DNA from: Oscillospiraceae bacterium
Lineage (GTDB): Bacteria > Bacillota > Clostridia > Oscillospirales > Acutalibacteraceae
Direction of reading: 5' to 3'
DNA: 64,000 nt
NCBI GenBank assembly: GCA_003514385.1
Contig: DOQR01000006.1
Location: forward strand, 204,845-268,844
Both the position numbers and the translations under genes were made by a program. Of this stretch, positions 1 through 7,346 are shown one piece after another. Each line of letters begins with the position of its first letter. The first letter of the stretch is position 1. Under the pieces are notes generated by a model, which was not told the DNA's origin, did no database searches, and saw nothing but the letters and a program-made list of their open reading frames with translations.

Positions 1-1
1 C

Positions 2-373
2 AACACAACAGCTATAGCCTCGGACACCGACGCCGCGATGAGCAACAGCTACAGCATTAAAGTCATCAACACCGAAACTACTTCGTCGAACAAATACTTA
101 GCCTTTGTCGGCGGCGACCACGGCGTTGTCAAGATAACGACCGATGCACAGAGCGACAAGAGCATTGTTGTTATCAAAGAGAGCTACGCGAACGCCTTTG
201 TGCCGTGGCTCTGCGCGAATTATAAAACAATATATGTCCTCGATCCGCGCCAGCTGACCGTCAAGCTCGCCGATTTCGTCAAGACGAACTCGATAGAGGA
301 GGTCCTGTTCCTCAACTATATGTTCATTCCCAGCAACCCGAAGTTCATGAATGCGCTGGAAAACATGGCGTAA
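2..373 (+). CDS. C-terminal part of a DHHW-family protein (5' end outside window)
   Basis: The frame is open from base 2, so the gene enters from the left and only its last 123 residues are visible. The blocks 'ESYANAFVPWL' and 'IYVLDPRQL' match the conserved C-terminal part of DHHW proteins, a family of exported, SGNH/AlgX-like proteins. In Clostridia these often sit beside MBOAT acyltransferases and are thought to help O-acetylate surface polymers. The catalytic N-terminal part and any signal peptide are not in view, so activity cannot be judged. The gene ends just before a hairpin shared with the convergent MATE gene. The family call rests on two short blocks and is fairly secure; the role is inference. 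Confidence 0.7.
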   Translation, partial: NTTAIASDTDAAMSNSYSIKVINTETTSSNKYLAFVGGDHGVVKITTDAQSDKSIVVIKESYANAFVPWLCANYKTIYVLDPRQLTVKLADFVKTNSIEEVLFLNYMFIPSNPKFMNALENMA

Positions 374-388
374 ATAAAACAACAAGAA

Positions 389-420
389 AGCCCCGGAAGA
401 TTTGACTTCCGGGACTTTTT
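389..420. terminator. Intrinsic terminator between convergent genes
   Basis: The stem GCCCCGGAAG / CTTCCGGGAC with a 6-nt loop is followed by a T run on the plus strand and bordered by A-rich sequence on the left, so it can serve both the DHHW gene and the leftward MATE gene. Confidence 0.8.
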
Positions 421-422
421 GT

Positions 423-1835
423 TTAAGCGAGCTTTCTGCTCTCATCTTTTTTCAGCGTGCGGTAAGTATAAATTATCACTATCGCCGAGGCGATAAATGC
501 GAGGATATCCGCCGCAGGCATCGAAATTATTACTCCGTCAAGCCCCCACACAAGCGGGAGTACGAGCACCAGCCCGACGCCGAAAACTATTTCTCTTATC
601 ATCGACAGCGCGGTCGAAGCGACCGCCTTGCCCATCGCCTGCAGGAAGATGAACGCCGCCTTGTTGACGCAGGCGAGCGGCATCATGCACAGATATATTC
701 TGAAGCATTTTACCGCGAACTCGGCATAATACGCGCTCTCGTTCGCCGCGCCGAAGATTGCTATAAGCCCGGTCGGGAACAGCTCGACTATGAGCGTCGC
801 TATCGCGCCCGCAGCCGCCTCGCATATCAGCAGGCGGGTGAACAGCCCGCGCACGCGGCCGTATTTTTCCGCGCCCATGTTGTAGCCGACAATCGGAATA
901 CATCCCGCCGCCATGCCGATGCACACGGACATAATTATCTGGAAGAATTTCATCACTATTCCGACGACAGCCATGGGTATCTGCGCATATTCCGCAAGCC
1001 CGAAAACCGGGTCGAGCGCGCCGTATTTTCTGATCATATTATTCGTCGCCGCCATCGCCGCGACGAGGGATATCTGCGCCAAAAAGCTGCAAATGCCCAG
1101 CGGAATGAACCTTTTTATCACGCCGCCGCAGAGCCTGAACGACTCTTTTTCTAGCTTCACGGAGCGCATATGGAACAGATAATATACCGCCATCGCTGCC
1201 GTGAGCAGCTGTCCGAGCACCGTAGCGACCGCCGCGCCCATCATACCCCATTTGAACACGAAAATAAATATTGGATCGAGAATAATATTGACCACCGCGC
1301 CCGCGACCGTAGACACCATCGCAAAGCGGGGGCTTCCGTCCGAGCGGATGACCGGATTCATCGCCTGACCGAAAACATAGACGGGGATGCCCAGGGCTAT
1401 CCAGAAGAAATATTCTTTCGCGAACGCGAATGTTTTTTCGTTGACCGTGCCGCCGAACATGGCGATAAATTCATCCGAAAAAATCAGATATAATATGCAC
1501 AGCACTATTCCGCCCGCAACGGAGAGCACAACTGCGTTGCCGACTCCCCTGTGCGCGTCCTCGCGCCTGTCCGCGCCGAGGGATATGCTCACAAACGCGC
1601 AGCAGCCGTCGCCTATCATAACGGCTATCGCAAGGGCTATGACCGTCAGCGGGAACACGACAGTGTTTGCGGCGTTGCCGTCCGAGCCGAGATATGCGGC
1701 GTTCGCGATGAATATCTGGTCGACAATGTTATAGAGCGCCGCGACGAGCAGGGAAATCACGCAGGGTACCGAATATTTGCCCATGAGCCTGCCGAGCTTT
1801 TCCTGCCCGAGAAAGGTCTGATCGTTATTTTTCAT
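423..1835 (-). CDS. MATE family efflux transporter
   Basis: A 470-residue multidrug/toxin exporter of the MATE family, an inner-membrane antiporter with about 12 helices that uses an ion gradient to export drugs or metabolites. The N-terminus 'FLGQEKLGRLMGKYSVP' followed by 'LYNIVDQIFI' is typical of the DinF/NorM-like Clostridia group, and a second MATE domain begins near residue 240. Start: an upstream in-frame codon at 1937 exists, but the ATG at 1835 has a good site (AAAGGAGA, 6 nt away), and the promoter found upstream would lie inside the longer version. Expression seems controlled in the leader, where a terminator hairpin sits between promoter and start. The substrate cannot be read from sequence. 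Confidence 0.9.
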   Translation of the reverse strand: MKNNDQTFLGQEKLGRLMGKYSVPCVISLLVAALYNIVDQIFIANAAYLGSDGNAANTVVFPLTVIALAIAVMIGDGCCAFVSISLGADRREDAHRGVGNAVVLSVAGGIVLCILYLIFSDEFIAMFGGTVNEKTFAFAKEYFFWIALGIPVYVFGQAMNPVIRSDGSPRFAMVSTVAGAVVNIILDPIFIFVFKWGMMGAAVATVLGQLLTAAMAVYYLFHMRSVKLEKESFRLCGGVIKRFIPLGICSFLAQISLVAAMAATNNMIRKYGALDPVFGLAEYAQIPMAVVGIVMKFFQIIMSVCIGMAAGCIPIVGYNMGAEKYGRVRGLFTRLLICEAAAGAIATLIVELFPTGLIAIFGAANESAYYAEFAVKCFRIYLCMMPLACVNKAAFIFLQAMGKAVASTALSMIREIVFGVGLVLVLPLVWGLDGVIISMPAADILAFIASAIVIIYTYRTLKKDESRKLA

Positions 1836-1850
1836 GGTTGTCTCCTTTGC

Positions 1851-1892
1851 AAAAAAATAAAAGGCGCAAACCCATCCGGATTTACGCCTTTG
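1851..1892 (-). promoter_or_regulatory. Terminator hairpin inside the MATE gene leader (probable attenuator)
   Basis: Read leftward, an 8-bp stem (GGCGTAAA / TTTGCGCC, extended by flanking AA/TT pairs) with a 10-nt loop is followed at once by TTTTATTTTTT, then the MATE ribosome binding site. It begins only about 12 nt after the predicted transcription start, so there is little room for a conventional aptamer upstream. Its position between promoter and gene implies conditional termination. What would relieve it is unknown. Confidence 0.65.
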
Positions 1893-1908
1893 GCTACACG
1901 ATGAAAAA

Positions 1909-1937
1909 ATTATATCAGCTTTTGCCGTATTTTTCAA
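1909..1937 (-). promoter_or_regulatory. Sigma-A promoter of the MATE gene
   Basis: -35 TTGAAA at 1937-1932 and -10 TATAAT at 1914-1909 with a 17-nt spacer, read leftward. Predicted start of transcription lies near 1902, just before the leader hairpin. Confidence 0.75.
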
Positions 1938-2002
1938 AGGCAGTAATTGTCAAACTTTTATTTTTTTGCGCCGATGATTTTATATAAAAAACGCAGAGAT
2001 GC

Positions 2003-2031
2003 TTGAACGGCATTTGCGGTTATGCTATAAT
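2003..2031 (+). promoter_or_regulatory. Sigma-A promoter of the alpha/beta hydrolase gene
   Basis: -35 TTGAAC (2003-2008), 17-nt spacer, -10 TATAAT (2026-2031). It is followed by AGGAGGA at 2044-2050 and the ATG at 2056, giving a very short leader. Confidence 0.75.
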
Positions 2032-2055
2032 CTTGAAAAAAGCAGGAGGAAGTTT

Positions 2056-3030
2056 ATGAACAGCAGAAAAACAGCGGGCGCCGTCCTCGGAACGCTCGGC
2101 GGGCTGGCCGCTCTGACTGCGGCTTCGGCGGAGATATTCTATAACTTCGCAATAAACACGAAATCGCCCATACATATGAGCAAGCTCAACAACCTCGTTC
2201 AGAAGGCGACAAACACGAGCGCCGATGAAGAAGAGGCGAGCGCAAAATACAGCGGCATGACCGGGACACCCGAAATGAAAAAGTGGTACGCCGACGAGGG
2301 CGAGGATGTCTATATAATTTCCGACTCTCTGCGCCTGCACGGCAAGAGATTCAAAAATTCCGGCTCTGACTACGCGCTCGTCTGCCACGGATACACGAGC
2401 AAGGCGAAGCACATGGCGGGGTTCGTCAAAAAATTCTATGATCGCGGCTTCAATGTTCTCGCGGTCGATGCGCGCGCCCACGGCGACAGCGAGGGCGCAA
2501 AAATCGGCATGGGCTGGCCCGAGCGCAGGGACATAGCCGGGTGGATAAAGCTCATTCTCTCATGGGATCCCGACGCGCGGATAATCCTGCACGGCGTGTC
2601 CATGGGCGCGGCGACGGTGCTCATGGCATCGGGCGAGACGCTGCCCGAAAATGTCAAGGCCGTTATCGCGGACTGCGGTTACACCTCGGAGTGGGATGAG
2701 TTCATCTGGGAAGCGGAAACGCTGCACATCCCGTGGTTCCCGGTGCTCAACGCCGCGTCATTGCTTTCAAAGCTTCGCGACGGCTATGATTTCAAGCAGG
2801 CAAGCGCACTCGAGCAGGTCAAAAAGAGCGATATTCCCACCCTGTTCATCCACGGCACGGAGGATGAGCTGGTGCCCTATAAAATGCTCGGCGAGCTGTT
2901 CTCGGCGGCGGCATGCGAAAAGGAAAGCCTGACCGTCGAGGGAGCGGGTCACGCGCTCTCGTCCTCGGTTGAACCGGAAACGTATTGGAGCACGGTTGAA
3001 AGATTCGTAGAAAAACATATAGGCAGCTAA
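2056..3030 (+). CDS. Membrane-anchored alpha/beta hydrolase
   Basis: A 324-residue serine hydrolase. An N-terminal hydrophobic segment (about residues 8-28, 'GTLGGLAALTAASA') looks like a signal anchor, leaving the hydrolase domain probably outside the membrane. The nucleophile elbow 'GVSMG' is clear, with the acid in 'HGTEDELVP' and the histidine in 'GAGHA', so the triad is complete. The start is the ATG at 2056 because of the strong AGGAGGA site 5 nt upstream; the upstream in-frame ATG at 1999 would place the promoter inside the gene. It is a paralogue of the hydrolase at 47245-48186, sharing layout and the C-terminal 'YWSTV' block. Substrate unknown; lipase or peptidase activity are both possible. 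Confidence 0.85.
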   Translation: MNSRKTAGAVLGTLGGLAALTAASAEIFYNFAINTKSPIHMSKLNNLVQKATNTSADEEEASAKYSGMTGTPEMKKWYADEGEDVYIISDSLRLHGKRFKNSGSDYALVCHGYTSKAKHMAGFVKKFYDRGFNVLAVDARAHGDSEGAKIGMGWPERRDIAGWIKLILSWDPDARIILHGVSMGAATVLMASGETLPENVKAVIADCGYTSEWDEFIWEAETLHIPWFPVLNAASLLSKLRDGYDFKQASALEQVKKSDIPTLFIHGTEDELVPYKMLGELFSAAACEKESLTVEGAGHALSSSVEPETYWSTVERFVEKHIGS

Positions 3031-3036
3031 AGCAAT

Positions 3037-3067
3037 AACCACCGTCGCGGACGGTGGTTATTTTTTT
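3037..3067 (+). terminator. Intrinsic terminator after the alpha/beta hydrolase gene
   Basis: Perfect 10-bp stem AACCACCGTC / GACGGTGGTT with a 3-nt loop, followed by a T run. It sits between convergent genes. Confidence 0.9.
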
Positions 3068-3157
3068 GGAAACAGGCATATTAAAAGAACGGTGCTGTTT
3101 ACGGAGGCATTTTCGCATATATTTTCAGCACAGCCTTTAATGACGACCTGTTTAGAC

Positions 3158-3901
3158 TTACTTTATAAATTTATCCGCCAACTCAACTGCCTGTTTCTCC
3201 GTGAACCCGTACATCTTGACAATAATGCCGTAACCGCTCTTGTCAAACGCCGCCCATTGACAGCTGCCGCTTTCGGTTCCGAAAAAAACACTTTTATTCT
3301 CTATTTTTGACTTTTTGAGCGACGAGGTGTCTACAAAAACCGAAGATAACTTTAAACCTCCTTCGGACACATATACAGAGTAACTGCTGCCGTTGTCTCC
3401 CTCCACAGAAGCATACCCGAGCATTACCGTGCCCGTTATTCCCTGCTCCTTGTCAATTTTATAAACAAAAAAATATTCGGTTTCGCCTTCCGTTGGAAAG
3501 TTTATGGAAAAAACAGATTTCCACTCTTTTTCTGATACGGCACGAAATTCTCCCGCCAGACGGATATCGCCTAATATTGTCCCCTTGTTCCAAAGGATTT
3601 CGCCTGTCAAAGCTGAATTATTATATGAATTCCTTTCGGAGCCCTCCGCCCCTCCGGGGAATAAAGTATGATATTGAGTTTTGACGGTTATGATTGCTCC
3701 CGCGGCAATCACGGCGCAAAGACAAGCTGCCGCAACAGCATATTTCCAATGCTTGGCTGCCGAGCGTTTTTCTGTAAACGAATACACGTCAGGGGTTTCA
3801 ACGGTCGGCATTTTTTCGATTTCATCCATAATAGAATCAAAATTATCCGGCACATACTGTTCTGCGGCTTCGTCTAAAAGCTTATATATGTTTTTTTTCA
3901 T
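3158..3901 (-). CDS. Probable anti-sigma factor, single-pass membrane protein (DUF4367-like)
   Basis: A 247-residue protein with a short cytoplasmic N-terminus (about 50 residues), one membrane helix ('YAVAAACLCAVIAAGAIITV', roughly 53-72) and an extracellular domain. The C-terminal block 'GYGIIVKMYGFTEKQAVELA' resembles DUF4367, a domain found in regulators paired with ECF sigma factors in Firmicutes. The start codon overlaps the stop of the sigma factor gene (ATGA), so the two are translationally coupled. That arrangement is the main evidence for an anti-sigma role: holding the sigma factor at the membrane until an outside signal is sensed. No zinc anti-sigma motif is visible. The signal is unknown. 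Confidence 0.65.
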   Translation of the reverse strand: MKKNIYKLLDEAAEQYVPDNFDSIMDEIEKMPTVETPDVYSFTEKRSAAKHWKYAVAAACLCAVIAAGAIITVKTQYHTLFPGGAEGSERNSYNNSALTGEILWNKGTILGDIRLAGEFRAVSEKEWKSVFSINFPTEGETEYFFVYKIDKEQGITGTVMLGYASVEGDNGSSYSVYVSEGGLKLSSVFVDTSSLKKSKIENKSVFFGTESGSCQWAAFDKSGYGIIVKMYGFTEKQAVELADKFIK

Positions 3902-4431
3902 AACAGACCCATCCTTTCCGATTCGAGACGCAGTTTTTTGACAGCACGGTTATACATCCAAAAAACCGTACCCTTTTTCATGTCCTTTTCTTTTGCGATT
4001 TCGGTGAGGGTCAGCCCGACAATATGTCTTAAAACAACAATGTCCAGTTCCTTGTTATCCAATGTCCGCAGCAGGTCATCTAATACTGTTTTATTTTCAA
4101 AGAGGTTCAACTTTCCGTCCTCTCCGCCGACATCGCCGATATAATCTAACGAACAGGTTCGATTACTTTTCTTTAAGATATCTAAAGTTTTGTTCTTGGC
4201 GATAGACAAGATCCACGAACGGCCGTCTCCCTGCGGAATAAACGAACTGCTTTTGCTCCAGATCGTGATAAATGTATCCTGCATAACATCTTCGGCAATC
4301 GAAGGATTTCCGCAGAAATGCAATGCGTAATAATACACAGGCTTTCTCATCTCTTTGTAAAGCTCCTCAAAAGCCGCATTATCTCCGTGAGCTGTTTTTA
4401 CAATTAAATAATTGATGCTGTTTTTGGGCAT
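3898..4431 (-). CDS. ECF-type RNA polymerase sigma factor
   Basis: A 177-residue sigma-70 family factor of the ECF group with regions 2 and 4 only. Region 2 is seen in 'AEDVMQDTFITIWSKSSSF' and 'WILSIAKNKTLDILKK'; region 4 in 'IVVLRHIVGLTLTEIAKE', the helix-turn-helix that reads the -35 element. It directs RNA polymerase to a small regulon. The ATG at 4431 has a strong site (AGGGAGGTG). The next gene, overlapping by 4 nt, encodes its likely membrane-bound antagonist. Autoregulation is common in this group but no clear ECF-type promoter could be fixed upstream. Confidence 0.92.
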   Translation of the reverse strand: MPKNSINYLIVKTAHGDNAAFEELYKEMRKPVYYYALHFCGNPSIAEDVMQDTFITIWSKSSSFIPQGDGRSWILSIAKNKTLDILKKSNRTCSLDYIGDVGGEDGKLNLFENKTVLDDLLRTLDNKELDIVVLRHIVGLTLTEIAKEKDMKKGTVFWMYNRAVKKLRLESERMGLL

Positions 4432-4447
4432 ATCTTCACCTCCCTAC

Positions 4448-4470
4448 ATTATAGAAACGATTGAGAATCG
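4448..4470 (-). promoter_or_regulatory. Possible promoter and operator of the sigma factor operon
   Basis: Read leftward, TATAAT lies at 4453-4448. The 17 nt upstream of it contain the inverted repeat CGATTCTCAATCG (5-nt arms, 3-nt centre, 4458-4470). No good -35 is seen, which fits either an ECF promoter or control through the inverted repeat. Weak evidence. Confidence 0.35.
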
Positions 4471-4511
4471 ACTTGTATTGGTTCTCTGTTAAAAATTTTG
4501 CACACCGACCA

Positions 4512-4549
4512 AAAGAAAATCCCGACCGGTTAAGGTCGGGATTTTCTTT
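4512..4549. terminator. Strong bidirectional terminator
   Basis: A perfect 16-bp stem (AAAGAAAATCCCGACC and its complement) around a 6-nt loop. T-rich sequence on the minus strand marks the end of the leftward aldolase transcript. Confidence 0.85.
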
Positions 4550-4586
4550 GTATAAAACGGGGGCAAGAAGATGGTAGGTGTCTGAT

Positions 4587-5786
4587 TTATTCGGCCTGCT
4601 TCGAGTATTTCTTGAGATAGATAACTCTCATGAGCAGGCACTCGATGGGATTTATCGGCTTGCACTTACCGAAGAGACCGGAGCCTATGTAGGTAAGGCA
4701 GCTCTTTTCTGCGATCATCTCGACCGCACCCGCGTTGCTCTCGTTCGAGCCGCAGCAGAGCGCGCCGCCGTCCTTGACGAGAACGCAGTGGCGACCCTTG
4801 AGCGCTCTGACTACCTTCTTGGGGGAGTTCTTGGCGCATTTGAGGCTCGTGCCGATTATCTGGGCGCTGTCGTCAAGCTGCGGCCTGACGGTCTTGCCCA
4901 TGGCGGCGACTGCGAGCACCTCGGGAGCCTGAGAATAGAGAATAGCATTGATATCCTCGCGTGAAGCATATATGGCGCGATGGAGGTCTGCCGTCGGAAT
5001 CTCTCCCTCGCCGCTGACCGCCGAGGTCACGGGGTCTACGGTGACGGTGTGCTCCTTATCGCCGGAAGCATAGAATACTATCTTTCCGCTTGCGTCTCTG
5101 TACGAGTTATTATAACAGGTTTCGTCATGCTTTACAATAGTTTTTCCGTGTTTTTGTGCCCATGAAACACACATTTCGCTCAGGTCGGCAATTTTTTCGC
5201 CGAATTTACGGTCGAACTGGTCGAGCACATAAAGTGCGCTCTCGCGCTCGAGCGTGGCGGCGACGTTGAACGCCTCCTCGCTGTCCTTGCCGTAGCAGAC
5301 GGCTCCGTGGTGCGCCATGATAACTGCCTTGCTGTCCATGTCGGCAGCGATAGCGGCGGCGACGCCCTTCTTGAGCTTCTTTGTGCCGGGCAGACCGTAT
5401 GCGCCGAGCAGAACCTTGTCGCCTATAACTTTGCGGCCTTTTTCGCTGAGCGTCGGGATGCCCTGCATGGTCGCGCTTATAATGGAAGCGAACTTCTGAT
5501 GGGTGTGGATAACAAAGCCCGCCTCGGGATGAGCCTTGTAGACCTCGGCATGAACGCCCTTTTCGGAGGAGGGCTTGACATTGCCCTCGTAGCTCAAGGT
5601 GTCGATCTTGACCTCGACGATATCGTCGGGAGTCAGTCCCTCATAGGGCTTTCCGCTCGGGGTTATGACGAAGCTGTTCTCGTCAACGCGGCAGCTGACA
5701 TTGCCCCATGTTCTCGCGATGAGGCCCTTTTCGACAAGGCGCAGACCGGCTGCGATAACTTCTTTTTTTGCCTGTAAAATATCCAT
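4587..5786 (-). CDS. Tandem class II aldolase/adducin protein, second domain degenerate
   Basis: A 399-residue protein with two class II aldolase folds in a row. Class II aldolases and epimerases such as fuculose-phosphate aldolase use a zinc ion held by three histidines. The first domain (about 1-205) has the full set: 'GNVSCR', 'TPSGKPYEGL', 'SSEKGVHAEVY', the 'HTH' pair and 'AHHGAVCYG'. The second (about 225-390) keeps the fold ('DLHRAIYASREDINAILY', 'GGALCCGSNESNAG'), but 'HTH' is replaced by 'SQA' and the third histidine is gone, so it is unlikely to bind zinc. Single-domain relatives are about 210-230 residues. The substrate is unknown. It is a single-gene unit with its own promoter and terminator. 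Confidence 0.8.
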   Translation of the reverse strand: MDILQAKKEVIAAGLRLVEKGLIARTWGNVSCRVDENSFVITPSGKPYEGLTPDDIVEVKIDTLSYEGNVKPSSEKGVHAEVYKAHPEAGFVIHTHQKFASIISATMQGIPTLSEKGRKVIGDKVLLGAYGLPGTKKLKKGVAAAIAADMDSKAVIMAHHGAVCYGKDSEEAFNVAATLERESALYVLDQFDRKFGEKIADLSEMCVSWAQKHGKTIVKHDETCYNNSYRDASGKIVFYASGDKEHTVTVDPVTSAVSGEGEIPTADLHRAIYASREDINAILYSQAPEVLAVAAMGKTVRPQLDDSAQIIGTSLKCAKNSPKKVVRALKGRHCVLVKDGGALCCGSNESNAGAVEMIAEKSCLTYIGSGLFGKCKPINPIECLLMRVIYLKKYSKQAE

Positions 5787-5849
5787 GAAAACCGTCCTTT
5801 CACGATAAAATCCGAATTGTGCTTGCGAACAATTTTGTACTACAGTTCA

Positions 5850-5877
5850 ATTATAACACAAGAAGCCCAAAAGTCAA
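5850..5877 (-). promoter_or_regulatory. Sigma-A promoter of the aldolase gene
   Basis: Read leftward: -35 TTGACT (5877-5872), 16-nt spacer, -10 TATAAT (5855-5850). It gives a leader of about 57 nt. Confidence 0.8.
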
Positions 5878-5881
5878 CAAA

Positions 5882-7135
5882 TTACTCTTTCGGCTCGCTG
5901 TCAGTATCCGGATTCTCCTCTTCGGCTGAAATATCCTCCGACTGCACCGCCGCGGCGTCCGCCTCAACAGATTTCTTCGAGCTGCGCCAGATATGGATAA
6001 CGCCGTCGTCGTTGAGCACCTTGAGCACGGTTATGACTATCGGCATAATAAATATTCCGATGAAGCCGAAGAGCTGGAGTCCGATATACATGCCCATGAT
6101 GCTGACTATCGGCGGGATGCCGAGATTGCTCGCGACTATCTTCGGCTCGATTATCTGGCGTATGACCGTTATGCAGGCATATATGACAATGAGTCCTATT
6201 CCGAGTCCGTAGCTGCCGTTTATCAGCGAGAACACCGCCCACGGGATAACGACCGTACCTGTGCCGAGCACGGGCAGGATATCGACTATTGCGGTTATTA
6301 TTGCGATAATAAATATATATCCGCTCTTGTACGCGCCGATGACTTTCAGCACGCTAAGACCTATCGACATCTCAGCAAAAGTTATAAGCATTATCAGCGC
6401 ATATGACTTGACGAGCTTGCCCATGGACGAGAACACGATTTGTTTAGTTTTCGAGAGCGTTCTGCGCTTCTGCGGGGTCAGCTGATTCTTGATGAAGCCG
6501 ACTATTCCGTCATATCCGGCGGTCATGAAGCAGGCGGCGATAATAAACAGGAGCACGCCGACCAAAATACTCGGAATCTGTTTCGCGGTTGACCAGACGC
6601 CGCTGAGCGGAGTCTTGAGGATAGACAAAAGATTGATATTGGAGTTCTGCTCGCCGCCCTGCGCGCGCTGAGCCGCACGCTCTTCTGATGAGAGCAGGAG
6701 CTTGTCCGAGAACGATTTTATCGCATCCTCGGCTGAGCTTTGAAGTCCGTCCGGCAGACGCTCGGCGAAGCGATAGAGCGAAGTCTCCCAGCTTTTTACA
6801 TAACCGGGCACTTTCTTGAGCCACTCGGCGAGTGTCGAGGCGAGTCCCTTGACTTCGGACACGACCCTTGCGCCGGTCAGGGCAACTATTGTTATCAGCA
6901 GCGCGATTATCAGCAGCACCGCGATAACCGAGACAATTCCCTTTTTGATATGGGTTTTCTTCGAGATAAAATTGGTCGGGCGCTGGAGCGCGGCGGCGAC
7001 CAAGAACGCGAACACGAACGGAGCGACTGTCCAGAATGCATATTTCATGAACAGATAAAACGCACCGAGCATGAGCGCGATATATGCGACATTGATAAGT
7101 ACGGCTCTTCTCTTTTCCACAGTGGCAGGGGACAT
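5882..7135 (-). CDS. AI-2E family (UPF0118) membrane transporter
   Basis: A 417-residue integral membrane protein of the AI-2E transporter family (PF01594), which includes TqsA and the sporulation protein YtvI. About eight helices are visible, starting with 'VAYIALMLGAFYLFMKYAFW'. A soluble stretch of about 100 residues follows the third helix. The conserved C-terminal block 'ILPVLGTGTVVIPWA' and 'QIIEPKIVASNLGIPP' is diagnostic. The tail after the last helix is acidic. Start: the ATG at 7135 has AGAGGTG upstream; the in-frame ATG at 7192 has no site. The transported substrate of this family is generally uncertain, ranging from signalling molecules to ions. Confidence 0.88.
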   Translation of the reverse strand: MSPATVEKRRAVLINVAYIALMLGAFYLFMKYAFWTVAPFVFAFLVAAALQRPTNFISKKTHIKKGIVSVIAVLLIIALLITIVALTGARVVSEVKGLASTLAEWLKKVPGYVKSWETSLYRFAERLPDGLQSSAEDAIKSFSDKLLLSSEERAAQRAQGGEQNSNINLLSILKTPLSGVWSTAKQIPSILVGVLLFIIAACFMTAGYDGIVGFIKNQLTPQKRRTLSKTKQIVFSSMGKLVKSYALIMLITFAEMSIGLSVLKVIGAYKSGYIFIIAIITAIVDILPVLGTGTVVIPWAVFSLINGSYGLGIGLIVIYACITVIRQIIEPKIVASNLGIPPIVSIMGMYIGLQLFGFIGIFIMPIVITVLKVLNDDGVIHIWRSSKKSVEADAAAVQSEDISAEEENPDTDSEPKE

Positions 7136-7206
7136 TTTCTGCACCTCTTCTTTCAACCGTTTTTCTTCCTGCGTCCAATGACAAAACAGCATAATTTATT
7201 ATATAT

Positions 7207-7233
7207 ATTATACTATTTTATCTTAAAACTCAA
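7207..7233 (-). promoter_or_regulatory. Possible promoter of the AI-2E family gene
   Basis: Read leftward: TTGAGT (7233-7228) and TATAAT (7212-7207), with a short 15-nt spacer. Other A/T-rich -10 options lie nearby, so the exact element is uncertain. Confidence 0.35.
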
Positions 7234-7303
7234 TGAGTTTGAAAAATACTTCATAAAAATGTAAGAAAGTTTTCCTTTGGGGCTTTATCGCCGGGGCTGT
7301 TTG

Positions 7304-7312
7304 TGATAAAAT
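7304..7312 (+). promoter_or_regulatory. Possible extended -10 promoter of hom
   Basis: TGATAAAAT (extended -10 form) lies 35 nt before the hom start codon. No clear -35 is visible. Confidence 0.35.
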
Positions 7313-7346
7313 AATAAAAATCAATGACAGTGGGGAGACAGTTATC

